The notes under the pieces were generated by a model that saw nothing but the letters and a program-made list of their open reading frames with translations, was not told the origin of the DNA and ran no database searches. Made by a program: the position numbers and the translations under genes. A stretch of 45,252 nt of DNA, from the IMG/VR virus record IMGVR_UViG_3300030104_005616, positions 2,158-47,409 of that record; one strand, written 5' to 3'. Origin of the DNA: a virus. This document shows, piece by piece, positions 13,225 through 21,649 of the stretch. Position 1 is the stretch's first letter. Every line of letters starts with the position of its first letter.

Positions 13225-15212
13225 TATTCTTCTCCAAAGTTAATTTCGCACGAATCATTCGTACAGTATTTAGAACCGACTCCCTCTTCTTCCGTTTCGA
13301 TTCTTTGTATAGGGGTGATGCCCTTTACCATTTCATTATATTGTTCTTCTGTGATTGGCTCGTAAGGAGCTTGTTCGTATCCTGTCTCTTGGTATCTCAA
13401 GAAGGACACAGCTTTCAAACGAGACTCATAAAGCTCCAAAGCATCTTTAATTTGTGGGGCTTCGTTGGCATTAAAAGTAACAGTAATGCTTACACTATTA
13501 TCAGCCCAATAGTGTTGATATTGAGAAGCAATTTCTAACTGCTCCCACATAGAAACATCTTTTTTACCTTTAACAAAGTAAGGCTCTTTTACTGGAAACT
13601 CAACACAAACAGTATTCGGCGAATACTTATCATCTTCAATTTTATAGCCAGCCTCTTTTAAAGTCGGTAACAAATCGGAATCCTTTCCAAAGCGAATCCT
13701 TCTAATATAGAATTCATTCTCTGGAAAGTGAATGCCCGGTGTTGAACCATTAAGAAGTGATACTGTCCCACTTGGTTTAATAGAAGTCATCCTAACGGAA
13801 CGTGGAATACAGAGCCAATCTGCATATTCTTTATCCATCTCGGTTACATGCTCGTAAGCATCATCACACCATTGCAACATCGTTCTTCGTGTATGTTTGT
13901 TGAAAGCTTGGATAACACCAGATTGAGATAAACCGATACGACGATTTTTTAACATAATAGCATTGGTCTCTCTCCAATGTGTGTTCACAAGGGTGACTGT
14001 CTTTCCATACAAATAGGCAATCTCAAGTGTTTTGAGATAATCTTCATAAGAATCATGTTTAGCTGGAAAGGTCTCGACCAGACAGCAAAGCTCTCCATCC
14101 TCTAATTGTTGCTCAACACAAGGATTAAAGCCCATGACTTTCATATCGTCATATCTTTTACCATCTTTCATGCGGCCATAGTGGCGAGCATTATGGAGCC
14201 AGATATAGCCCGGTTCGCCGTTCTTTTGTGATTGTTCGGCGTGCCAAGTATAATCCATACCGATCTTTGCTTCAAAAGAATTGTTAGAACCCCAACGATG
14301 ATGGTATAACTTCTCTTGATCGTTCTTCATTGTTAAATATTCTTTATCATCATGTTGGCCCAATGCAAGGGCAGCAGAACGACGAACATTACCAGCGACT
14401 ACACATCGGCCAATAAGGTTTTCAGTGTCAACAATATCAATTGATGTAATCAATTCGCCAATTTTTTCATTATATAATTCTTTTAAATTATTATGAAGCT
14501 CAATCAAAGGTTTGGGACCACTTGATGTGCCTCCGAATCCTCTAATTGGTTCTCCTTCGGCACGAATTTTTGAATAATCAAAATTAGGAACCTTCTTGCC
14601 TTGAAGGTAACCATCAAGAAGGATATGAACCGAATCAACCCAACCTTCGCGACTATCATCAATTATTAAAGTATCTTGTGTCCATTGCGGTTCTTTAACA
14701 GTTAATGTCTTCGCTCCAAGTGTGTCAAAACCAACACCGATTCCAACCATCAAGGCATCCATCATCCAAGCGAAAAGATATCCTCCTTTTGAGGATAGAT
14801 CCTTTGTTGAGCGAAAAGCACAATTGAAAAGGCCAGCACCAGTTCGTTCGTAAATAAATTTAGTTCCCATCATCCAAAGCCCTCTACCGGGCGGTGTCCA
14901 CTTTAAATTAAATAAACGATCATAAGCTTCTTTTGCTGTTCTTTGTGCCTTGGCATCATTCCATTCCAAACCAAGAGCAAATACATGTCTCTTTTGAATG
15001 TCGAACATTCCTTCGATAACACGTCGGCATGTTTGATACCATTCTTCAGTGCCTTTAATGTTTGGATCTATCTCGTTTAAACGACGAGCATAGGTTCGTT
15101 TGTAGGTGATGTAACCAACAGGCCCCCATGGCACTTCTTTGTTTTTGTATTGGTCGATAAATTGGTCTGATAAACCAAATCTCCGAACATTAATGTTTCC
15201 GATTTTCATCAT
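13224..15212 (-). CDS. nrdJ: Class II (adenosylcobalamin-dependent) ribonucleotide reductase
   Basis: The 662-aa enzyme reduces ribonucleotides with a cobalamin-generated thiyl radical. The active site NPCVE (residues 363-367) carries the thiyl Cys365 and Glu367. The redox pair is likely Cys131 in LFNCAF and a Cys of ELCCL near 376. The C-terminal arm has C-x5-C (KYCTNDSCEINF) for re-reduction. Length and layout match monomeric triphosphate reductases like that of Lactobacillus leichmannii. It needs B12 from the host but no oxygen and no second subunit. It lies downstream of the helicase gene with ten bases between them. Confidence 0.93.
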   Translation of the reverse strand: MMKIGNINVRRFGLSDQFIDQYKNKEVPWGPVGYITYKRTYARRLNEIDPNIKGTEEWYQTCRRVIEGMFDIQKRHVFALGLEWNDAKAQRTAKEAYDRLFNLKWTPPGRGLWMMGTKFIYERTGAGLFNCAFRSTKDLSSKGGYLFAWMMDALMVGIGVGFDTLGAKTLTVKEPQWTQDTLIIDDSREGWVDSVHILLDGYLQGKKVPNFDYSKIRAEGEPIRGFGGTSSGPKPLIELHNNLKELYNEKIGELITSIDIVDTENLIGRCVVAGNVRRSAALALGQHDDKEYLTMKNDQEKLYHHRWGSNNSFEAKIGMDYTWHAEQSQKNGEPGYIWLHNARHYGRMKDGKRYDDMKVMGFNPCVEQQLEDGELCCLVETFPAKHDSYEDYLKTLEIAYLYGKTVTLVNTHWRETNAIMLKNRRIGLSQSGVIQAFNKHTRRTMLQWCDDAYEHVTEMDKEYADWLCIPRSVRMTSIKPSGTVSLLNGSTPGIHFPENEFYIRRIRFGKDSDLLPTLKEAGYKIEDDKYSPNTVCVEFPVKEPYFVKGKKDVSMWEQLEIASQYQHYWADNSVSITVTFNANEAPQIKDALELYESRLKAVSFLRYQETGYEQAPYEPITEEQYNEMVKGITPIQRIETEEEGVGSKYCTNDSCEINFGEE

Positions 15213-15221
15213 AATATACCT

Positions 15222-16580
15222 CTATTTTTTCATGTTTTTATATTTGTTCTTTAAAAATTCTACAGTTGATTTTGTGGACTCTTGCACAGCATCGTTCATT
15301 GTCTCATCTTGTCGCTCCAGCACTTTCATCGTAACTCTCGACCAATCAGCGAAGATCGGAAACACAAGACCGTCTGGACCATTTCTATTCTTGGCGACAA
15401 AGACTCTTCCAGTGTTCGCATTCTTATCTTCGATGGTTCTCGACAGCGAAAATATAAAATCAGAGACAAAGCATTTATTGAAGGCTTCTGATATTGCCTC
15501 CATGGTGATAACTTCCGCATTTAGACCCGACCTATTTGTTTGTGATGCCGTCCAAAGAGGGCAGTCATAAATTTGTGCGATGGCTCGCAATTCTTCGTAA
15601 ATGTTTTCAAGATCGTGGCGTTTCTCACGGGTCTCCTTAACTGGTCTTAAAAGGTCGGCATAATCGACAATAATCATGTCGGGCTCAATGCCTCTCTTCT
15701 TTAATCTTTCAATATGATTTTTGATTGTTTCCGTCGAAGCGGATTTCGTTGGATATTCCTTAATAATTAGAGTTCCCTCAATATCTTTCACAATATCGAG
15801 AATTTTTTGTTTATTCGACATCAGGTCGCCCAGCGGAACACTCGTTATTGATGAATCGTATCTTGACCCGACAACAGTGTCGGCTAATTCTAGTGTATAA
15901 TGAACAACAGTTTTACCTTGTTTTAGCGCGGCAGACCCAAGTGCAGCAAGCACCATGGACTTTCCAGCCCCGGTAGGGGCAATCGCGACTCCAAGCTCCC
16001 GTTTTCCAAGACCACCTTTGCAAATATCATCTATTCTATCCCATCCGGTTGATACCGGATCGCGATTTTTTATTTGGAATCTTTCTTCAAAGTCCTTGAG
16101 GTAATCATGACCGAAATTGTTGTCGGTTCCGAGTTTTAGAGCATCTTGGATAACTTTCTGTATCTCGTCGAAAGATGAAGTTTTGATGAGTTTTACCGAT
16201 TTCATCATGGCCCCTTTTAGGACCTGTTTGCGGCAAAAGTCAAGTGCATTATCTTTAATATATTGGGCCCCATCTATTTCCGAATCCGAAAGCACTTTGG
16301 CGTAAAACTGTCTTATTTGTTTCTGGAGAGCATCGGAGTACTCACTAAGCCCTGCGGAAATATGTGTAGCCATAATCTTGTAAGATGGATGCATCTTATA
16401 ATCACGGCGGTAATCTAAAATTGTCTTAGCGAATACTCGCAAATACTCATATTGCAAAAACTCAAGACTCAATACTTCTGTGATTTGATCACAAAAGGGT
16501 CGGTCTTGTAGCATTAAATGGCACAAGTCCTCTTGAAATGATTTTCCAAATCTCTGAAATGTTTCGTTGGTGTGTTCCAT
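15222..16580 (-). CDS. Replicative DNA helicase (DnaB/T4 gp41-like)
   Basis: A 452-aa RecA-fold helicase. Walker A APTGAGKS at residues 201-208 and Walker B MIIVDYADLL around 300 match the DnaB family, followed by LWTASQTNRSG, a SuperFamily 4 motif. The N-terminal 170 residues are a helical domain for primase interaction or hexamer formation. The size equals T4 gp41 (475 aa). It lies in a replication cluster next to the 5'-3' exonuclease and has its own promoter. No separate primase is seen in the window. Confidence 0.92.
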   Translation of the reverse strand: MEHTNETFQRFGKSFQEDLCHLMLQDRPFCDQITEVLSLEFLQYEYLRVFAKTILDYRRDYKMHPSYKIMATHISAGLSEYSDALQKQIRQFYAKVLSDSEIDGAQYIKDNALDFCRKQVLKGAMMKSVKLIKTSSFDEIQKVIQDALKLGTDNNFGHDYLKDFEERFQIKNRDPVSTGWDRIDDICKGGLGKRELGVAIAPTGAGKSMVLAALGSAALKQGKTVVHYTLELADTVVGSRYDSSITSVPLGDLMSNKQKILDIVKDIEGTLIIKEYPTKSASTETIKNHIERLKKRGIEPDMIIVDYADLLRPVKETREKRHDLENIYEELRAIAQIYDCPLWTASQTNRSGLNAEVITMEAISEAFNKCFVSDFIFSLSRTIEDKNANTGRVFVAKNRNGPDGLVFPIFADWSRVTMKVLERQDETMNDAVQESTKSTVEFLKNKYKNMKK

Positions 16581-16602
16581 TTTTCCTCCAATGCTTTTTA
16601 AC

Positions 16603-16631
16603 TATGTAACATCTTTTTGTAACCGTGTCAA
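16603..16631 (-). promoter_or_regulatory. Possible sigma-70-type promoter for the helicase operon
   Basis: On the minus strand: -35 TTGACA (16626-16631), 17-base spacer ending in ATGT, and a weak -10 TACATA (16603-16608) with an extended -10 TG. The -35 is perfect; the -10 matches poorly. Confidence 0.5.
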
Positions 16632-16640
16632 ATGACTTTT

Positions 16641-17600
16641 TTATCTTTGAAAATTTTTTATTAAATTCCATAAGTCCGTGAAATTTATAGATCCTTGGCC
16701 ATCCTCAAAGAGCATTTTTGTGAAATTCATCTTATTACTCTCTGCCTCAAAACTGGCTATGGTGTAGTCAATTTTCTTTCTATTGAGTACCGAAATCGAG
16801 GGGTTATATAGCTGCATGATTGAGTAGTTATTCTCTACGAGCTTTTGGTTCTCGATGATCTTGTTATGTGCAACTTTCTTTTTTTCTACACTCTCGCAAT
16901 ATTCGACCAATTCTTCCAATTCGTACTGTTTCGACTCGGAAAGGAATGCAAAATTTTTGGCGATGGTTTTTAACCCAACACGACCCACTCCCTTGAGGTT
17001 GTCCGAGGCATCCCCTGCAATTGCTCTGGCTAATGCAAAGTTATTGGGGTGAATGCCAAACCTATATGTAATTGTTCCCTGTGTCTCAAGTTCTGCTTGG
17101 ACTGGCCGATATACTGCTGTGTTTTCATCACATAGTTGAAAGAAATCTTTATCGCTTGAGACGATGATCTTCTGCCAATCCTTATAGTGCTTGTGGCGAG
17201 AAACAATTGCGATGACATCATCTGCCTCAACACCATCATAGGTTAGTTGCATTACGGGCAACTCGTTTAAGTACTCAAACAAACGAATCTGTTGGTGGAT
17301 TTTATTTTGCTCTTGGCTCTTTGGATCTAGCTCAATCATGCGACGATTAAAACGAAGAGGTTTTCTACCTTCTTTGTAATTCTCATTCTGTTGTTTTTTT
17401 CTCTGGGAGCCACCAATGCCATCCCAACAAATAATAACCTCATGGGGACGTGCTTGTCGCATAACTTTCTGTAAGGACTTGAGAAAACCTATGGTCCCTC
17501 CGATTGGAATACCGGAAGGATCCATAGTGGGGATAATGACATAACTTCGTATAAACAGGTTAAGAGCATCAATAATTAATAGTCTTTTCTTTTCGCTCAT
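16641..17600 (-). CDS. 5'-3' exonuclease / flap endonuclease (T4 RNase H-like)
   Basis: The 319-aa protein has the FEN-family acidic motifs: LLIIDALNLF (first Asp), GVEADDVIAI, IVSSDKDFFQL and GDASDNLKGVGRVG, the last being the helix-hairpin-helix and metal site. It should remove RNA primers from Okazaki fragments, a job done in T4 by gene rnh. Size matches T4 RNase H (305 aa). Its ATG overlaps the purA-like stop as ATGA, so it is cotranslated with that gene. Confidence 0.93.
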   Translation of the reverse strand: MSEKKRLLIIDALNLFIRSYVIIPTMDPSGIPIGGTIGFLKSLQKVMRQARPHEVIICWDGIGGSQRKKQQNENYKEGRKPLRFNRRMIELDPKSQEQNKIHQQIRLFEYLNELPVMQLTYDGVEADDVIAIVSRHKHYKDWQKIIVSSDKDFFQLCDENTAVYRPVQAELETQGTITYRFGIHPNNFALARAIAGDASDNLKGVGRVGLKTIAKNFAFLSESKQYELEELVEYCESVEKKKVAHNKIIENQKLVENNYSIMQLYNPSISVLNRKKIDYTIASFEAESNKMNFTKMLFEDGQGSINFTDLWNLIKNFQR

Positions 17601-18601
17601 AATCTCTCCGGTGAGTTTGAGAGATAGATGTGCTTGGCTAGCGAGTTTGATTGCCCAACCTTATCAGTAATGAACTCTGTTAATTTGTGGTAAGAAGAAA
17701 ATTCTTTTAACTCTCCTCCACTATAACATTTAAAGATGCCCAATTCTCTAATCACATCACATTTATTAATGACCAAGTGTGTTGTTCCTGTTTTTCTCGC
17801 AGCATCAATCATCATATCAACATTAAGCCAATTACACTTTCTTTTTCGTCCGGTTGTTACTCCAACTTCACCCCCTAGATCGCCCAATTTGGTCAATTCT
17901 TTGTCTTTTAGTAGCTTATCGGGGAATAGTGGGTCCACACCAGAACGAGTGTCATATAGCTTGGCTATGCCCCATATACGGCGAATTTTCTGTGGAGGGA
18001 ACCCAAGGGAACAAGCACCATAGGGTAGTGTAATGGATGAGGTGACATAAGGATAATTACCATGGTCTATATCTAAATAATAACCTTGGGCCCCCTCGCA
18101 AAGAACTTTTCCACTTAATTGTTCATCCCAGATTAATTCTTCTGGGAGAACATCTTTCGCTAACTGTCCAGTTCTAGCCATCTTGTCTGAATAACATGGG
18201 GCGATTCCTTTGGAGGTTGTCCCAAGCTTCTTGGCTAATTTCTTTTTATCTGTTGTTATATGTTTATCTGTTACAATATGTGCTCTCGGAGAAACCTTAA
18301 CCAAAGAAGTATCGAATCCTTTCTCTTTAAGATAGTTCAACTCTTCTTGTAAGGACTCTGGATGTACTACACATTGAGGCCCGATGACTGATTTAATTCC
18401 ATGAAAGACACCAGATGGAATAAGATGTGTTTTAAATTTCTTTCCTTTTAGGAAGACTGTGTGGCCAGCGTTGTTACCGCCAGCCCAGCGGCAAACATAA
18501 TCATATGATTTGTCTTTCGCAAGATAAGATGTTATTTTTCCTTTGCCTGTATCTCCCCAAGAGAGATCGGCAACAATGTCTACATATTGTATTTCTTTCA
18601 T
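17597..18601 (-). CDS. purA: Adenylosuccinate synthetase (PurA/PurZ superfamily)
   Basis: A 334-aa enzyme joining IMP and aspartate, or possibly dGMP and aspartate. The first loop WGDTGKGK keeps the catalytic Asp of PurA, while its Thr equals the residue in the GSTGKG loop I recall from PurZ. NAGHT keeps the catalytic His. GTTSKGIAP, GAQGYYLDIDHGNYPYVTSS, TTGRKRKCNW and NKCD are all present; NKCD supports GTP as phosphate donor. The short length resembles archaeal PurA and PurZ rather than bacterial PurA (about 430 aa). I infer PurA activity raising AMP/dATP supply. It has a good promoter and a GGAGG site and heads an operon with the exonuclease. Confidence 0.92.
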   Translation of the reverse strand: MKEIQYVDIVADLSWGDTGKGKITSYLAKDKSYDYVCRWAGGNNAGHTVFLKGKKFKTHLIPSGVFHGIKSVIGPQCVVHPESLQEELNYLKEKGFDTSLVKVSPRAHIVTDKHITTDKKKLAKKLGTTSKGIAPCYSDKMARTGQLAKDVLPEELIWDEQLSGKVLCEGAQGYYLDIDHGNYPYVTSSITLPYGACSLGFPPQKIRRIWGIAKLYDTRSGVDPLFPDKLLKDKELTKLGDLGGEVGVTTGRKRKCNWLNVDMMIDAARKTGTTHLVINKCDVIRELGIFKCYSGGELKEFSSYHKLTEFITDKVGQSNSLAKHIYLSNSPERL

Positions 18602-18622
18602 GAATACCTCCGTTGCTTTTAT

Positions 18623-18650
18623 ATTATATCATGATATTGTGATTTGTCAA
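18623..18650 (-). promoter_or_regulatory. Sigma-70-type promoter for the purA operon
   Basis: On the minus strand: -35 TTGACA (18645-18650), 16-base spacer, -10 TATAAT (18623-18628) with TG before it (extended -10). It follows directly the U-tract of the uvsX terminator. Confidence 0.87.
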
Positions 18651-18654
18651 ATAA

Positions 18655-18682
18655 AAAAACCCCGAAATTAATCGGGGTTTTT
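18655..18682 (-). terminator. Rho-independent terminator after uvsX
   Basis: An 11-bp stem, AAAAACCCCGA/TCGGGGTTTTT, with a 6-base loop; on the minus strand it is followed by TTTTTTTATTTG. The symmetric stem may also work on the other strand. Confidence 0.92.
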
Positions 18683-18707
18683 AGTTTTTCTAACCAAAGG
18701 AGATGGT

Positions 18708-19784
18708 TTATGAATTTTTTTTATATTTGTTTACGAATTCTTCTTCTAAAACTTCCATTACGGCAGCTTTAAACTTTTCATCTTTTAGTTTCTCAAGCCA
18801 ATCTTTTGATTGGAACTTATATTCTTTGCCTTTGCTGTCGATGATAGTTTTCCAAGCACCAGAAGCTTTATAACGATCGCTATTAACTTTAGCCAGAGCA
18901 TGAAGCCATGATTCTTCATCAGCGATTCTAACATCTTTACCGCCCCAGAGAACATCAAAAGTACACTCTCTACCGTACCCGGCTGAACGGACCTTTTGAA
19001 TCTTGGCTTTAACCTCGGAACCAACTTGTGTTCCGTTCTCATCAAGCACTTTACCTGCTTTTGCTTTACGGCGTGTGAGCCAAATACGAAGAGCACAGTG
19101 GAACTCAATAGCTTTGCCACCGGGGGCAAAATAAGGTGTAGTCATTGCTTCTGCTACATTAGTTGTAATATTAGTTTTCAACTGATTAATAAGCAAAAGG
19201 GTTGATTGTGTTCTCTCCAAAGGAACTTGCAATTTAGCAAATGCTTTTGAAAAGATTCTTGGCTTTTGAGCCATACTCGATTGAGGATTAAAATCACCCT
19301 CTACATCTTTCTCTGCTGGTGTTGCGGCAATAGAATCCCAAATAAATAATAATTGTTCATCTGGCCATTGTTCCATTAGATACTCAATGGAAGTTAGAAC
19401 CATTTCTACGGAGGTCGCTTGAACATAAAGGATCTGATTTTTATCACATCCAGCTTTCTCCAAGAACTCCGCATCAACTGCCGCTTCAGAATCAAAGTAA
19501 ATAACCTTCATTCCTTTTTTATTGGCATTTGCTGCAATAACAGCGGCCATAAATGATTTACCCGCTGCTGAAAGACCTGCTAGTTCGGTTATTCTACCAA
19601 CAGGAATCCCCGCTCTTTTGCCGGGATATATTAGCCAATCAAGAATAGTTGATCCGGTTGGGATCCAATCTTTGATCGATGCGGGATTTTCATGATTTAA
19701 ATCATAAGCAACTTCAATCCCTAGTTTTTTGTTAAGGGCTTTTTTAAAGTCGCCAATATCAACTTTACCCGGTTTAGTTTTCAT
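18708..19784 (-). CDS. uvsX: UvsX/RecA-like recombinase
   Basis: About 358 aa from the ATG at 19784 (AAAGG site, eight bases). An in-frame TTG at 19802 with a GGAG site could add six residues. The RecA core has P-loop GLSAAGKS at residues 70-77, a strand LLFIWDSIAATPAE (Walker B), LLINQLKTNIT and the loop FAPGGKAIEFHCALRIWL. It forms presynaptic filaments for strand exchange, repair and recombination-dependent replication, as UvsX does in T4. It is last in the gp32-FKBP-GHKL-uvsX block and is followed by a strong terminator. Confidence 0.95.
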   Translation of the reverse strand: MKTKPGKVDIGDFKKALNKKLGIEVAYDLNHENPASIKDWIPTGSTILDWLIYPGKRAGIPVGRITELAGLSAAGKSFMAAVIAANANKKGMKVIYFDSEAAVDAEFLEKAGCDKNQILYVQATSVEMVLTSIEYLMEQWPDEQLLFIWDSIAATPAEKDVEGDFNPQSSMAQKPRIFSKAFAKLQVPLERTQSTLLLINQLKTNITTNVAEAMTTPYFAPGGKAIEFHCALRIWLTRRKAKAGKVLDENGTQVGSEVKAKIQKVRSAGYGRECTFDVLWGGKDVRIADEESWLHALAKVNSDRYKASGAWKTIIDSKGKEYKFQSKDWLEKLKDEKFKAAVMEVLEEEFVNKYKKNS

Positions 19785-19824
19785 TTGTATTACCTTTCCC
19801 AATTATTACTCCATTAAATAGAAT

Positions 19825-19860
19825 GAGGCATCTGTAAACCCATGCCTCCCTGTGGTGTTT
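19825..19860 (-). repeat. Conserved hairpin repeat, copy A (upstream of uvsX)
   Basis: On the minus strand AACACCACAGG is followed by GAGGCAT, a 10-base loop GGGTTTACAG and ATGCCTC. The stem (19825-19831 with 19842-19848) is perfect. It lies about 40 bases upstream of the uvsX ATG. Copies B and C are at 21481 and 22117. Confidence 0.85.
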
Positions 19861-19864
19861 ATTA

Positions 19865-21391
19865 TTATTTCGCGTTTGAAAAGCGACGTAATGTTTTACT
19901 CATATCTTCAATCATGTCTTCCCTCAGATCATCAATACTTGGACACTGCGGATCGTGTATCTTTGCTACGGCGATCAAAACAGCAGCGATCACTTCAAAG
20001 AATGATTCTTGTGTATCAGGAGTCTCGTTAGCGATATCAATAACAGTGGGATGGTCAGCATTGATTTGAAGCTCCCAATCAAAGGAGTCTTTAACTGTGC
20101 CGGGTATTATTTTTCCAATGTCACCTTTTTCACTCCAGTTGTGCGAAACCATTTTAAAATTATCTTTCACTGGTTTTGTGGCTTTGACAGGAGTTGGCGG
20201 GAACGGTGTTACATTGCCCCCAGAAGATGCCTGTTTGGGTGCAGCAGCAGTATTACTTATTGTTTTCTTTGGTGCGACCCTTGGAAAAGCATTTAAAGCA
20301 TTTGTCACATTGTTAATAGTAGTGGCAACACTGTTTTGGTTTTTCCTTTTTTTATTATTTCTTACCATGTTTGATGTCCAAGACCTCGCTCTTCCAATCA
20401 CAGCACTAACTTGATGATTGAGGGCCTGTTCCATTTGGATAGCATCTTTGCGAGAGCTAGTTCCCATATATATATCAGCATCTGGGCTGTATTCCACTGA
20501 CCATCTCAGGTTATTGTAGTCAGAGTGTGCAACATAAAACCCACTAAGGCCATTTGAATCTGTTAGTGGATTTTCAGTCATTATGCGACCATTGCGGTAA
20601 ATATAGCCACCCTGTGATCTATAAAGTGTTGAATTTTTTGGCACTTTATTTGGTACATCAACCAGATATGCAGCTTTCACTGATATTTTACAACCTTTGT
20701 AATCAAGTGTTACATCTTCCAGTTGAATGGTCTTTGGGTGTTTCCAAAACAAAGGATCCCATGTGTCCATTTTTACATTATTGACCGTTATCAACTCATT
20801 GACCAGATAATTGTTATAAGTTTGAGAAATGTAGGATTCTATCCTATTTTTTGTTGTCTTATAACCATATCTCGCACGATCAATATCGTCAAGAATGATG
20901 ATTGTTCCATCGGCAGGGCCAAACATTTCTTCAATGTCTTGTGGGACCGCAATAGGAAAAGAGCCCCATTTATCTTGTTGCTTAACTATTTGAAGGTCAT
21001 AGGCTTGTCCCAAGATCACACCATTTCTTTTAGTATAGGTGTATTTTTTTCTAGCGATACCTAGAGGACCTTCTGTACCTCCTTTACCATATTTGCCAAT
21101 ATCAATTGTCTTATAGGGTCGTTGAGCACCGAGTGTAAAAGAATTTAATAATTCTTTATGATCCATGCCACATCCGTTATCTTGAATGATAACTCTTGTG
21201 AGCTTGTCCTTTTCATCTTTTTCTAATGTTAGATGAATTGTTGATGCACCAGCGTCGATGGCATTATCAATCAATTCGCCCATCGCTGTGCAAAAGCTAT
21301 AACCTGTTGAACGAATCGAATTCACATAATTATATCCGATTGGATGTACATTAAAGTTATTAACTTGTTGTTTTATATTTATCTTAGTCAT
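19865..21391 (-). CDS. GHKL-superfamily ATPase (MORC/MutL-like)
   Basis: About 508 aa from the ATG at 21391, which has an AAGGA site; an in-frame ATG at 21499 inside a hairpin is less likely. Residues 35-120 carry the Bergerat fold: AMGELIDNAIDAGAS (the ATP/Mg Asn and the base Glu), then DNGCGMD, then GKYGKGGTEGPLGI (the lid glycines). A second domain with GGYIYRNGRIM resembles the MORC/MutL transducer. The C-terminal 130 residues are Pro/Ala-linked to a helical domain. The type is close to MORC or type II topoisomerase-like ATPases. DNA clamping or looping is possible but unproven. It stands next to uvsX and gp32, suggesting a role in replication or recombination. Confidence 0.82.
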   Translation of the reverse strand: MTKINIKQQVNNFNVHPIGYNYVNSIRSTGYSFCTAMGELIDNAIDAGASTIHLTLEKDEKDKLTRVIIQDNGCGMDHKELLNSFTLGAQRPYKTIDIGKYGKGGTEGPLGIARKKYTYTKRNGVILGQAYDLQIVKQQDKWGSFPIAVPQDIEEMFGPADGTIIILDDIDRARYGYKTTKNRIESYISQTYNNYLVNELITVNNVKMDTWDPLFWKHPKTIQLEDVTLDYKGCKISVKAAYLVDVPNKVPKNSTLYRSQGGYIYRNGRIMTENPLTDSNGLSGFYVAHSDYNNLRWSVEYSPDADIYMGTSSRKDAIQMEQALNHQVSAVIGRARSWTSNMVRNNKKRKNQNSVATTINNVTNALNAFPRVAPKKTISNTAAAPKQASSGGNVTPFPPTPVKATKPVKDNFKMVSHNWSEKGDIGKIIPGTVKDSFDWELQINADHPTVIDIANETPDTQESFFEVIAAVLIAVAKIHDPQCPSIDDLREDMIEDMSKTLRRFSNAK

Positions 21392-21480
21392 GTTTTTTTT
21401 GTCCTTGTACCCATTTTTACGGATACGTTTGTTGATATAATGCTTTACAGAAACTATCCTATAAAGACTTTTGTTTAAAT

Positions 21481-21515
21481 GAGACATCCGTAAACCCATG
21501 CCTCCCTGTGGTGTT
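21481..21515 (-). repeat. Conserved hairpin repeat, copy B (upstream of the GHKL ATPase gene)
   Basis: On the minus strand: ACACCACAGG, then GAGGCAT, loop GGGTTTACGG, ATGTCTC. The stem has a G-U pair where copy A has G-C, so pairing is kept. The hairpin loop holds an in-frame ATG for the GHKL reading frame, but a better start lies at 21391. Confidence 0.85.
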
Positions 21516-21523
21516 TTTTTATT

Positions 21524-21628
21524 TTATTCAGCTTCTACTGCTGAATCGTTCTCTTCTACTACTACTTCTTCGCCTGTGTCTTTGTCGATACATCCAATTA
21601 GTAGTGCAGCAATCATGAAATATTTCAT
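21524..21628 (-). CDS. Tiny lipoprotein (34 aa)
   Basis: A 34-aa ORF, preceded by the best Shine-Dalgarno in the area (AGGAGG, six bases). It reads MKYFMIAALLIGC, then an acidic tail IDKDTGEEVVVEENDSAVEAE. The n-region Lys, hydrophobic core and LIGC lipobox (Cys13) form a full lipoprotein signal; the mature part is only about 22 residues. It sits between the FKBP gene and the GHKL gene in a replication operon, which is unexpected for an envelope protein. It could be a small o-spanin-like or exclusion protein. I do not know a homologue. Confidence 0.7.
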   Translation of the reverse strand: MKYFMIAALLIGCIDKDTGEEVVVEENDSAVEAE

Positions 21629-21649
21629 GTTTTCTCCTCCTTTCGATTC

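Noticed and set aside
21392-21499. N-terminal extension of the GHKL ATPase from the ATG in the hairpin
   Set aside because: The extension is basic and low-complexity, the hairpin would mask the start, and the ATG at 21391 has a proper AAGGA site.
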